Made by a program: the position numbers and the translations under genes
Notes under the pieces: model-generated
The model's database searches: none
Told to the model about the DNA's origin: nothing
What the model saw: the letters and a program-made list of their open reading frames with translations, nothing else
Assembly (NCBI GenBank): GCA_028564925.1
Contig: CM053028.1
Span: 364,658,012 to 364,722,011, forward strand
Length of the DNA stretch: 64,000 bases
Direction: 5' to 3'
Origin: Lithobates sylvaticus
Taxonomy: Eukaryota; Chordata; Amphibia; Anura; Ranidae
Part shown: positions 22,605 to 44,249 of the stretch, piece after piece
How positions within the stretch are numbered: position 1 is the first letter of the stretch
Layout: every line of letters begins with the position of its first letter

Positions 22605-24390
22605 CTAGTTTACTTTGAACCGCCAAATATTATACACAATTTATATAGTGCCAACAATTTGCACAGTGCTTTACAATGTAGGGATGGGGGATGGCACAAT
22701 TACAATACAGAAGGGCCCTGCTCGTGGAGCTTGCATTCTGGGGGGGGGGGGGGGGGTGAGTGGTACAAAAGTTAATGGCTGTGGGGATGATTTGATGGGA
22801 GTGGCTCGGTTAAAGTTCTTGGGTGCGATGTGCTTCACTGAGTAAATTAGTTTTCAGGGATCTCAAGGTGGACAGGGTAGGGGCTGATCGAACATACCGG
22901 GGCAGGGAGTTCCAGAGGTTGGGAGAGGCTCTAGTGAACTCCTGTTGACGAGGGAGCTAGAGTGGGAGGGGACCATTTGGGCAATATCTGCAGATGAGGT
23001 TGATGTAGCTGGCGGCAATTTTGTGGTTGGCCTTATTTTTTTTTTTTTTTGTACAGTGGAGTAGTCAAAGCCAGTGAAGGGATTGGTAGAGAGGGGCAGT
23101 AGTCATGGATCGGTTAGTGAGGTGTGAGTCTAGCAGCATCATTCATAATAGACTGAAGGGGGTAGCATGTGTAAGGGTAGGCCATTAAGGAGTTGCAGTA
23201 GTCGAGGCGGGAAATAAATCAAGGAGTAAGTTGCTTGGGCAAATTCTTTAGATGTTGAGGTGGCAAAATTTAGCCAGTGATTGGCTGTGGGTGCTAAAGG
23301 AGGTCAGTCAAGGATTGCACCCTGGCATGTGTGGAGGGACCAATGGTTGTGCTGATCTTAATGGTGGCCATGGGGAAGGGAACTGGTAAGGAGGAAATAT
23401 TACAAGCTCAGTTTTAGATTTAAGCTTGAAAGTGGTGACATCCATACCGGTATGTCATTCAGCAAGTTTGTGATCTGTGTGGCGTGGAGAGATCTCGGTG
23501 GTGGTATTGCAAGCCATGGGAGGTTATCAACTGGCCCAGGGAAGAGGTATAGAGAGAATAGGAGGGGCCCCCAAGGACAGAGCCTTGGGGGTACCCCAAC
23601 AGAGGAAGAGTAGCAGAATAGATGGAGTTGTTAGTGCCACTGAAAGTGTGCTGATAGGTAGGAGAACCAGGATGAAGCAGAATCGGAGGCCAAGGGAGTG
23701 GAGTTTGCTGAGGAGCAGGTCAACGGTCACATGCAGAGGTGCAAGACTGAATATGGAGTACTGGCCATTGGTTTTAGTAGGTCGTTGGTGAGTGGAATAT
23801 TGTGGGTGGAAGCCAGACTGTAGGGGCTCGAAGGTGGTTGCCAGTGAGGTAGCAATTAATTTGGTTGTGGACAAGACATTCTGAGCTTGGAGGCAAACGG
23901 GAGCAGGGAGATGGGTTCTAAGTTATTCAAACAGGTGGGGGTCTAGTGAGGGTATTGGGGTGACCAGTGCATGTTTGAGCATAGAGGTTGAAGATGTGGG
24001 TTAAAGAGCTTAGGATAGAGTGGGAAGTGGTCACGGTAACTGAGGGGACAGGTGGTGAGCCATGGATACGTTTGTTAACTTCCTTGGTGGTAATGGGGCA
24101 GAAGGAGAGTATTGAGTGCAGTGTTGGGCCTGATGTGTGGGGGAGAAAATTGGATGCTGGATATTTCCTTGCAAATTGTTGCTTTTGAAATGGTTGGCAA
24201 TCTCCTGAGCATTAAGCAGGTGGGGGGGGGGGGCAAGAGTAAGGAATTAAGGGTAGAAAAGAGTTGACAAGGTTTTGATGAGTGTTGTAGTAGATTTGTT
24301 TAGCAATGTGGAATGGTTTGCTCCACTCGTGGAATGGCGACTAACTTGGCTTTAAAAATTTTATTCCAGGTTACCTGTTTAGTTAGAGAT
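22605..24390 (-). mobile_element. L2-like LINE, 3' portion
   Basis: Minus-strand remains of an L2/CR1-superfamily LINE. The 3' end reads as GAATGCAAGCTCCACGAGC and a GCACTGTGCAAATTGTTGGC tail, the typical L2-like terminus. Further along the minus strand are decayed RT pieces such as FEPLQSGFHPQYSTH and CWGTPKALSLGAPP, counterparts of the usual LQSGFRP and GVPQGSVLGP motifs. Interrupted by poly-G and poly-T runs and many stops. A second fragment of the same family is at 40847-41222. Confidence 0.7.
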
Positions 24391-25481
24391 CTAGTGATTG
24401 TGGCGATACCTTACATTTGTGCTTAGAATGCTGTTTACATATGTGGGCGTGACTTGTGTATGCATTCACTTCTACACATAAACTTAGAGGGACGGGGTTT
24501 AACACTTTTATTCCTATTACAAGGAATGTAAACATCCCTTGTAATAGAAATAAGTAGGGTATGGCCTCTTTAATGTGAGATCTGGGGTCAAAGACCTTTG
24601 ATCTCACATTTACTTAAAAGCAATAATGGTGGTTATGGTGGTGGTTAATGCTTGGAGCTAAGAGACCGTATCCAAAATTCTCTTCTGCTTATGGCTTGGG
24701 CTGTTGCATATGTTATCCTGTGCTTGTGATGCATGGATTTCCTAGAGGGATGACCCTTGAATAGGCAACTTTTTATGCATATACCAGTTAAAGTGAAGCT
24801 CCACCCAAAATTGCAAATTCCACCTCCCTCTCCCCGCCTTCAGTATTCTGGAACATGTCATTCGTGGGTCCCAGAAGAATGCCAGATGACCATTCAGCAG
24901 ATGCAGCACAACTCGAGCATGTGCAGGGTGCACCATGCTGTGAGGCCACAAGCTGTCAGCCAGGTGCCCAGTTGAAATGCTGAGCAGAGGGAAAGAAGCA
25001 ACAGTCCTGTTAAGTGCATTGGTGGAACCTGGCATGTGTGTTAAAAGTCTGCAGCTACAGTTTTTGGAACCTGCTGACTTTGAATAAACAAACGACTGGA
25101 GCTCTTCTAAGACCTGCTTTTTTTGACATTGACCTATGCAAAGTAGTAAACCAGTTATCCTTAAACAGTAAGTTCCAAATCTACAAAAGAGTGATAGAGG
25201 TGTGGCCTGTGGTGACAAGTTATCTACTTTTCTTTTTTTTTTTTTTTTTGGGAGGGGGGGTTTAATTACCCCTAGACTTTTTGTTTTTTCTTGTCAATTT
25301 CCTTGGCTAAAACTTTAATTCTAAGCCATTGATGATTTTGAAAGCACCTATGCTGAAGGAAATCTGAAAGCCTGACCTGTTGGAGGTACTTGAAAGACAC
25401 TAGCTTGACTGTTGGTCAGGGCAACAAATCCTTCAATTTATCAAATGGTCAAGATTTGGATCATTATCACATTGCAAATGA

Positions 25482-25554
25482 ACAAGTGAAATGATGGTTA
25501 CCATCTTTCGGGACTGACCTGGAATGGAGAAAATTTACTCTGCTGATCACTTGT
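25482..25554 (+). ncRNA. SNORD2: C/D box snoRNA SNORD2 (R39B) copy 1
   Basis: C box ATGATGG (25491-25497), D box CTGA (25543-25546) and terminal stem ACAAGTGA/TCACTTGT. The guide region CATCTTTCGGGACTGACCTG matches human SNORD2, which also lies in an EIF4A2 intron. Here it sits about 70 bases upstream of exon 2, as expected for an intron-processed C/D snoRNA that directs rRNA 2'-O-methylation. Confidence 0.9.
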
Positions 25555-25624
25555 AGATGTAAAATATAGTAGCCAAATGCTCACTGTTGCTGATATTAAC
25601 TGAATGCTATTTCTTTTGCCTTAG

Positions 25625-36621
<10,997 letters not shown>

Positions 36622-37165
36622 TCCATGGGATGAGATTTTTTTGAATGCCGTACTCACTGTTGCTGAATTGGCGAATCACGACGCGCATTTGTGCTTTTCT
36701 TTGGAAATATATTGAATCTTGTCTCAATGCTCATAACGGATCAGAATTCCAGATTTTTTGATAGAGCGACAGTCGCCTTCTCTGGAAGGAAAGCTGTGGG
36801 CTTATCCTCTTTCCAGAGTTTAGACTGTTGGGGTGGGTTGTAAAGCAATGGGGTCTCTACTTTGTTTTAGACATTTATTTCCTAGTTATTTAGTGGTTGT
36901 GTTTGATGTTCTTTATCATTTAATAACTTACTTATGGACTAAAAGATATAAGTGCTGTATAAAATCAGCTAATTATGTTAAATTGGCATATACACATTTA
37001 TTGTACATTGCAGATGTAGAATTTACTAAATTAAAAAAAGCCTTTCTTTTGTGTTAACTTATATTCAGTAAGGTAAGTGCATTTGTGCTAGACCCTGAAC
37101 CCCAACAATTGTTTGTCTTTGGTTTAAATGTAAAGTTGCCACATTGCACATGAATTTCAGTGTTT

Positions 37166-37171
37166 AATAAA
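37166..37171 (+). terminator. EIF4A2: EIF4A2 polyadenylation signal
   Basis: AATAAA in TGTTTAATAAATGG, 545 bases after the stop codon. Cleavage is expected about 15-25 bases later. The intervening 36622-37165 is the 3'UTR. Confidence 0.8.
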
Positions 37172-37189
37172 TGGTATATTTACTCCCTG

Positions 37190-40110
37190 TATTTTCTGTA
37201 TAATTTTTGGTCTGATAAACATTGCTTCATATTCTATTTAAGCTATAGCTGCATTCACAAAATGACAATGTATTGAGCGTTTTGAGTTTGGATTTCAGAC
37301 TAGTTCTGCTTTAACATTCAAAGCAAACTCATCCATCTATATCTCCATGCTTTATTTTGCTCAAACGTCCCCTGGCGTTTCTGGCCATCATTTTTAGATT
37401 TTTTTAATGTAAAATGGGGCACATTTAAACACTTAGCAAACCACCAGTACCGCGTTTAGGTTTATATGTGGAAAACGTTTGCGTCTGAACCCCTTTTCCA
37501 GAAGCAAAAGGTTGAACGCAACTGCCTAAAAACGAGACTGTACCATGGACACATAAAATAACATTGAGTTTAGGGGCAGTTGAAAAAAGTGTCCAACTGC
37601 CTCTGAACGTGCGTTTAACAGCATCTCGTGTGCATGGTGCCTAAGGGTGGAAATTATTTCCACAAAGGATTCGGCAAAATAACAATGGTGTGGCCAATTC
37701 TCAGATGAAATGCTGTGGTTTTTTTAAACAAACTTTTGGGATATTTTAAGGTGTCTTTACAATACTTTCCAGGATGTATATATTAAAGAACGTACAACTT
37801 CCACTTTAAGGTGCTTGATATCTGATGGGAGGACAGCTTCTGCAAAGTCAGCAGTCCTAGCTATGGCCCTGACAATAACTTATTAGATCAGTACCAGGGT
37901 TTAGGAACTCTATGGGGAAAATGTGTTCCTTTCCAAGTGAGGGTCATGTAACCTGCAACTGCATCCACTTGAGGGAGGTTGTCACTTTGCTGGTTTGGGA
38001 AAAAGCTTGGGACCTTAAAGAACATGTAAACTTGGTACACAACGTGTGTAAACCAGTCAAATGTATCAGTGACTTTTTTTAGTAAGGTTTTTATCTGGCC
38101 CCTTTACATCTAGAGGGGGGCATGACCCACTATAGTAAGTGGGCAGGCACCATCTGATGTCACCACACACAGCAGGGACATGCATTCCCTGCCTATCTGC
38201 ATAGCCAGCTCTTATCAGTATTCCACGCAGCCCCCCTCTAATTTCTTGCTGGCCAGCTGATCTCCAACTCATGCAATGCACCAACATGTACTGCATTCTG
38301 AAAATTCAGTAATCCAGCTCTTCAAGTCCTGCAGCTGATCTTCACCTCACAGTGCCCTAAATACACTCCAGCTGAGTCTGACCGGTGTGCATTCCTCCCT
38401 AATCTGTAACAACTGCTTCAATCTTGTCTCTTCCTCTAGTTTAGAGTGAGTCTCCACTGTCTATGGGCTGGGAGGGGGGCGCACTAAATACACTACAGTA
38501 GACTGGTTTCTGGCCTTTGGTACTTCAACATCTGCATTTTTAAGTTTGTGGCTTTGGCCTGGCCTTGACACCACAAGCATTTTACAGAGGTTGTTTCCTC
38601 TGAGGATCAGTTTTAGGGTATATGGATGTATCACTTTGGCTGGGGCATCAGCTTCTAAGTTGAACTTGGAACTGTTGCCCTGCCTGAAGTATCTGGGTCT
38701 TCAAATTTATTTATTTTTTTCAACCTTCTAAACATTATCCTAATGAGTCTGGATCAGGGCATACACCAATCACCCGTAACATGGCCACTGACAAAGTGGT
38801 ATAGCCTACATTTACCCATTACAATGGCATCTGAAAGTAGGTGGGGATATACAGTATTAGAGGGGTATGGGTAATACAGTTGTAGAACAAACAATGATCC
38901 CTGCTTAACACTTTCTCCCCCCCCCCCCCCCCCGTAGTACAGTGTCAGTAAACTATGATGAAAGCATGTTAAAAAAAAAATATTAATGAATTGTTTAAAG
39001 TAATACATTTTTTATTAACATACTGTCACTAGTAAGTATCCTGTGTTACTGCTACACCAATCATATTTAATGCTGTACTGCACTAGTGCCTGTAGAAAAA
39101 TGTATACATTTAATCACTTCCAGGCCTATTCTACACTTCTAAACATCTCTTGCTTAGCTGGAAAACTAAACATTTTTCTCCCAATAACAGACCTGCCTAG
39201 GGAATAAAAAAATGCAGTGTTTTTGTCACACGGTATTTGCACAGCAAGTTTTCAAACATGATTTTTTTTGTATAAAGTAAATGAATACTTAAACTGTAAT
39301 CTGCGCACATAATTTGTAATAAAAAAATCTTTGTTATTCTGAAGCATCCCTCCAACCACTTTAAATATTTTATATCTACATACTGTGATTCTGTTATTTC
39401 CAAATGTGCTGCTGAAATCTCCCTCAACTGAGTCTGGCTGCAACTGTTGGCTGGTGAAGCTGCTGCCTGTTCACTTCCTGTATTTGCAGAGCCACATCTG
39501 CAGTTCTCATTGGCCCACTTATGACTTATCCCCCTTCCTGGCAAACTCTCACTAGAGATGTGCATGATGTCATAAGCCTAGGCTTTTTACCAGCCAGGAA
39601 GTGGGCTGTAGTAAGTATTTACTGACAGAAAAAAAGTTTTACTATCCCAAGTTAAAACAAGGGCAGAAGATTTAATGGATTACCAAAGGTCCGCTTTAAA
39701 GTGTCACTAAACCCACAACAGTAAAATCAGTTTGTATATGCACCAAAGCATTTTTTATACTAGCTGTGGAACCTAAGGGGTTAATCCTCTGCATTGTGTA
39801 GCAAGGCTGTTTGATCCTGCCTTCTCTGATCCTCCCCTTCCATCCAAGTGGGCTAATTAAATGCAGATGCACTTATGTCTGCAGCACTTTTTTTTTTTCT
39901 TTTTTTTTTTTGGGAGGCCATAACTCTTAAAGGTTGAAGAGGAAGGGTTTAGTGTTAAGCAGGGTATAGCCACACCAGATGCGGTGGGACTGCATTGGGT
40001 GGTTAGTCCAGCATAGTCACACAGGTGACCAGGCATTTTGCCTTGTACATACAGTGTGTCCTCCAGTGCACTAAAAGTACAGCATGTAGTACTTTTGATC
40101 AGTGCAGTGC
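37190..40110. other. Intergenic, downstream of EIF4A2
   Basis: No gene recognised. Holds a poly-C run (38919-38934) and a small repeat with inverted ends TTAAAGTGTCACTAAACCC and GGGTTTAGTGTTAA (about 39698-39957). The human neighbour RFC4 is not seen. Confidence 0.5.
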
Positions 40111-40602
40111 ATGGCAATCGAATGCTTCACACTGTGACATCTCAAAGTTCTTTGGGAAAAAAATAAACTGGGGGAGTGGCTACTGCATTGAAGGCTGGCC
40201 TCTTAAAAGAAGAGCTCTGCTGCAGTGCCGGATATTAGTGGCTATAGAGGTGAGCCTGATCATTACAGCCAGGACCAGCACCTTCTTGGAGGATCCCTCA
40301 GCCCCCAGGTATGGCCAGAAAATGAAGAGGCAAATCAGTCTAAAAAAAAAAAACACTCACTTCCTGTGGAGCAGGAGATGGCATCGGCTACATCCAGTGA
40401 CTCACCCCTGGCCTCACAGAGCCCTTGCTCACAGGTAGTCTCCCAGTGGAGCTCACCCAGCGCCTTCATTCCACTCTCCTGCAGCCCTGCCAAATCTTAA
40501 CCTTGGCTGGAGGCAGATTCTCCTGCTAAGGGGCATGTTACGCTGGTTGATCCCATTAGCTCCTGGACGGATCTAGACTTCAGTCCGCTCTCTGCTAAAA
40601 AC

Positions 40603-40642
40603 GGGTCACAGGAGTGCAAAATGAATTGCACTCCTGTGACCC
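40603..40642. repeat. Perfect 17-bp palindrome of a dispersed repeat
   Basis: Arms GGGTCACAGGAGTGCAA and TTGCACTCCTGTGACCC with a 6-base spacer. Reverse-orientation relative of 28363-28396. Confidence 0.6.
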
Positions 40643-40846
40643 ATAGGAAAAGCCCAGCCAAACGAGCGTTGGCTGGACTTCTTTAATGCAGACCCTGAGG
40701 TGACTCAACCTACTGCAATTAAACATTTTCTGACTAACCTTGGACTCTCTTCTTCCCAGTTGGATTCCTTAAATGCTCCTATCACAGCGTCCAAGGTTAT
40801 CAGAACTCTACACAATGGGACATCTCCAGGGCCGGATGGTCTATAG

Positions 40847-41222
40847 GGGGACAACACAATTACAGTACAGTTCAATACAAAAGGTACAGGAGGGCCCTGC
40901 TCGTAGAGCTTACATTCTAAAGGGATGGGGTGGTGGTACAAAAGGTAATGGCTGCAGAGAATGATTTGGGGACTATTGTTAGGTGTTTGTGGGTTAGGCT
41001 TCCCGGAATAAATGAGTTTTCAGGGATCTCCTAAAGGTGGACAGGGTAGGGGCTGATTGGACAGACTGGGGCAGGGAGTTCCAGAGGATAGGAGAGGCTC
41101 TGGGGAAGTCTTGAAGGCGAGCGTGGGAGGAGGTAACAAGGGAGCTAGAAAGCAGGAGGTCCTGGGAGGAGCAAAGGGGATGATTTGGTCGATATCTGCA
41201 GATGAGGTTGGCTTTGTATGTT
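40847..41222 (-). mobile_element. L2-like LINE 3' end
   Basis: On the minus strand the C-terminal coding piece ILWNSLPQSVQSAPTLSTFR ... SLKTHLF (typical L2/CR1-type ORF2 C terminus) is followed by the GAATGTAAGCTCTACGAGCA 3' UTR motif. Inserted into the Tx1 LINE remnant. Confidence 0.75.
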
Positions 41223-41437
41223 ATGGTTAGCATTTTGGTTGAATTGAATCTTCATCTGTTTAAGTATCTCCCAGCATCATCTTCTCTATGTTGGAGGGGT
41301 TGCGGTGACACTGGTCTTTTGCTACACATGTTCTGGACTTGTAAGCACCTCACTGGCTTCTGGCAGAACATCTTTCAGTTTATCTCTGGTATCACAGGTA
41401 TTTTTACAGCGACAGACCCTGGCTTGGCGATTCTTAA

Positions 41438-41935
41438 AGGGGTTGTAAAGGCAAAAGTTTTTTTAACTTAATGAATGCTATGCATTAAAATAAAAATAAA
41501 ACCTTGTGTGTGCAGCAGCTCCCCTCATACTTAACTGAGCCCATCTAGATCCAGCAATGTTGCAGGAGTGACTCGGCTCCCCTCCTCATTGGCTGAGAGA
41601 GCAGCATGGTGCCACTGGCTTCCGCTGCTGTCAAAGTCAGACAGCCAATGAGGAGAGACAGGGCCACAGGGCCCTGTGTCTGAATGGACACAGAGCTGCG
41701 GCTTGTCTCAGGTGCCCCCATAGTAAGCTACTTGCTGTGGGGGCACTCAACAGGAGGAAGGGGCCAGGAGCACCAAAGAGGGACCCAAGAAGAGGAGCAG
41801 CCCAGATGCTGCTCTGTGCAAAACCACTACACAGGGCAGGCAAGTATAAAACATGTTTGTTATTGTTAATGACAAAAAATAAACCACAAGACTTTAGTAT
41901 AACTTTCATTTTGGCATAGATCAGTTTTCCTCTTC
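41438..41935. mobile_element. Interspersed repeat beginning TTAAAGGGGTTGTAAAGG
   Basis: A segment with no coding relation to the surrounding LINE, starting TAAAGGGGTTGTAAAGGC. An unclassified frog repeat inferred from context. Confidence 0.4.
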
Positions 41936-41982
41936 TTGTCCTTCTCTGGTTACTCATATTTTACTGGCAGCCAGACTTCTTA

Positions 41983-42314
41983 GGCCCCTTTCATACGAGG
42001 CGGACTCCGCTTGCACAGAGTCCGCCGGCTTAGCGGGAGATCTCTCCGTTGATCTCCGCTGAGCCGGCAGATGACAGGTCCCTCTCTGCTCACTGAGCGG
42101 GGAGGGGCTTGTCCAGCACCGCTCGGCTCTATGGAGAGATCGGATGAAAACAGACAAAATGTCTGGACGTAGAGACATACGTCTGCTTTTGGTGGATCGG
42201 ACCGGGTCGGATGTCAGCCGGACATGTCTCCGCTGACATCCTTAGCTCCATAGACTAACATGGAGCGCCCCCGTTTAGGTCCACCGTCTAAACTGACAGG
42301 CGGATCTGAATGCC
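41983..42314. mobile_element. MITE, GGCCCCTTTCATACG family
   Basis: Starts GGCCCCTTTCATACGAGGCGG. Flanking TTA at 41980-41982 and 42315-42317. The right end is eroded. Interior arms around GATCTCTCCGTTGATCTCC. Inserted in the Tx1 LINE. Confidence 0.65.
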
Positions 42315-42605
42315 TTATAGTGAGAAGTTGGAAATCTGATAAAGCCTCAAATCTGTCAGAGGCCATTGAGACTATTCGCTTATATTATAATGGCAAACGT
42401 GGACTGACTGAAATATAGTGAGCTAAATGTGCTGCTTTTCTATTTTTTTTTTTTTTTTTTTTTGCATTTTGTCATCGCATCATATCTTGGACCTTAGTTC
42501 CCCCATGTCATCTCTGTACGGGTTGTACGACTTTTTAATTCTGTTGGTACTTTGCACATTTTATTTGTAAAAACCAATATAAACAAATGAAAAAATAAAA
42601 ATAAA

Positions 42606-44236
42606 CTGTGACCTGCCAAGCTTAGCGCATCTTCATCACTTTGCTGATCTCAGTCGGATTGCATCACACATCAGCTGCTGATCTGCAATGTAGTGGCTGG
42701 TGAACATGCCCTAAGGGTTTAACCACTTTCCGCCCATAGGATGTCCCTTTACGTCTTTGGGTTGAACTGGTTATGTCATGGCCTTGGCTACAGCCATGTC
42801 GCCGGTATCTTTTTTTTTTTTTTTTCTGCCAGAGATGCTATTTCATGTAAAAGTGATCCTAGCAGCTAAATAGTCACTGGATTGCTTTTACATGTGATAG
42901 TGTTTTTGGCAGCAGCTATTTTTTTATTTCACTAAAGTTAAACATAGGCTTATGGGCACTGTGGTGCATAAAAAGCTCACCATAGCCTATGAACACTACA
43001 GCCAGATTGAACCACAAGGCAACCCCCTGCCCCTGCTGCCAGGCAAGCGCTCCCTTTTTTTTTCTTTCCTCATCCCACTCTGCTTTTCCTCAAACTTTAC
43101 CTTTTCCCTCCCTGCTTTGACACCCCCTATAAGGGCATTTGCCTTTTTTCCTCCCTCTCATCGCCTTTCTTATACAAGCAATGTATAAGCAATGTATAAG
43201 CCGGTTATCCACAGCAATGTGCAGTCCTTCCTGGCTGATGCACTGTGTTGGACACCCACGATGCAAATAGACTGGCTATCATTTAGTGATAATGGAATAT
43301 CTGCACCTACTGGTGCACTATGCCATGTGCTTGAGACTCCCAACACTGTACATTTCAGCTCAGTGTACTATTTGCATTCTACTATTGTGCCTTACTTTCT
43401 GTACACTGCTCTTTGAAAAAAAAAAAAATAATAAATACCTTTTGTAAAACAAATCCTTGTTTGAATAAGATGGTACTTGCCCACGGTACTACCTTGAAAC
43501 CTTTTAAAATGAAGCATGATTGATGGTCAATAAACATGGGCTCAACCTCTTCTTATAAATATACTGCTTATATCAGGCTAATACTTAACCACTTCACCCC
43601 CGGAAGGATTTAACCCCCTTCCTGACCAAGCCCTTTTTTTGCGATGCGGCACTGCGCCACTTTAACTGACAATTGTGCGGTCATGCGACATTGTACCCTA
43701 ACAAAACGTCCTTTTTTTCCTTATAAATAGAGCTTACTTTTGGTGGTTTTTGATCACCAACGATGACGCAGCGACGTGTGGGTACTATGTTTTGCGCACC
43801 TGTGCCACTTTGCCAACGTATATCAGAGTGAGCCGGTCGGCAAGTGGTTAAACACATGATGTAAGACAAACAGGAGAGGTTTGAGAGGGTGTAAAACCCA
43901 TGGGTAGCATGGGTCTTGGACCAAGAAGAGTGCCAACTTCCCCTTCCCCACCCCCTCTTCCTTTCTGATTTCCACTAATAGTGCCTGATTCGTTTAAAGC
44001 TACCTGCCCTTTCTGTGTTTTTTTTTTTTTTTTTTAGGAAAGTTAATGACTGACACTCTTGTGGTATTGGAAAGATGCGTGTTTGGGATAAGATTCAGAG
44101 TTTAGGGCAGATCCACTAGACCCAGTCTACACTGGCCTCACTGCCCCTGCCCAGGCAATTAGGCATTGCACTAAAACTTTGACCCTATTCACTGAAGCTA
44201 GAATTAATCTAATGATTGATTATTCTGCCTTGCTAA
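42606..44236. other. Gene-free stretch
   Basis: Contains poly-T runs, a CT-rich stretch near 43050-43170 and a short MITE at 43585-43852. No coding sequence recognised. Confidence 0.5.
43585..43852. mobile_element. Short MITE, TTAACCACTT family
   Basis: Starts TTAACCACTTCACCCC and ends GGCAAGTGGTTAAAC, with the shared block GGCACTGCGCCACTTTAACTG. Internally shortened version of the element at 19687-20632. Confidence 0.65.
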
Positions 44237-44249
44237 ATATACTTTTATC

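Larger units (their letters stand above)
21290..25481. other. Region between KNG1 stop and the first EIF4A2 intronic snoRNA
   Basis: Should contain the KNG1 3'UTR and the EIF4A2 promoter and exon 1. Neither a clear KNG1 polyA site nor the short EIF4A2 first coding exon (MSGGSADYN in human) could be recognised. Most of 22.6-24.4 kb is an L2-like LINE, and 24.79-25.1 kb resembles the repeat at 15300. Confidence 0.5.
40120..42605 (+). mobile_element. Degraded Tx1-type L1 LINE, split by insertions
   Basis: Plus-strand RT remnant near 40715-40845 (FLTNLGLSSSQLDSLNAPI ... NGTSPGPDG), a C-terminal cysteine-rich piece at about 41240-41430 (CWRGCGDTGLLLHMFWTCKH), a THILLAARLL piece near 41950 and an A-rich tail ending about 42605. 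It is interrupted by an L2-like fragment (40847-41222), a repeat (41438-41935), a MITE (41983-42314) and a palindromic repeat around 40603-40642. The 5' limit is uncertain. Confidence 0.65.

Noticed and set aside
23477-23791. 104-codon plus-strand open frame
   Set aside because: Antisense to decayed L2-like reverse transcriptase sequence.
24742-25218. 158-codon open frame on the minus strand upstream of EIF4A2
   Set aside because: It overlaps a dispersed repeat also seen near 15300 and has no recognisable domain.
25330-25372. Possible additional C/D snoRNA (TGATGAT ... CTGA)
   Set aside because: No terminal stem and a poor C box, and it is not similar to a known EIF4A2 snoRNA.
37190-44236. 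Search for RFC4, the expected downstream neighbour of EIF4A2
   Set aside because: No AAA+ clamp-loader motifs seen on either strand; only repeats are present.
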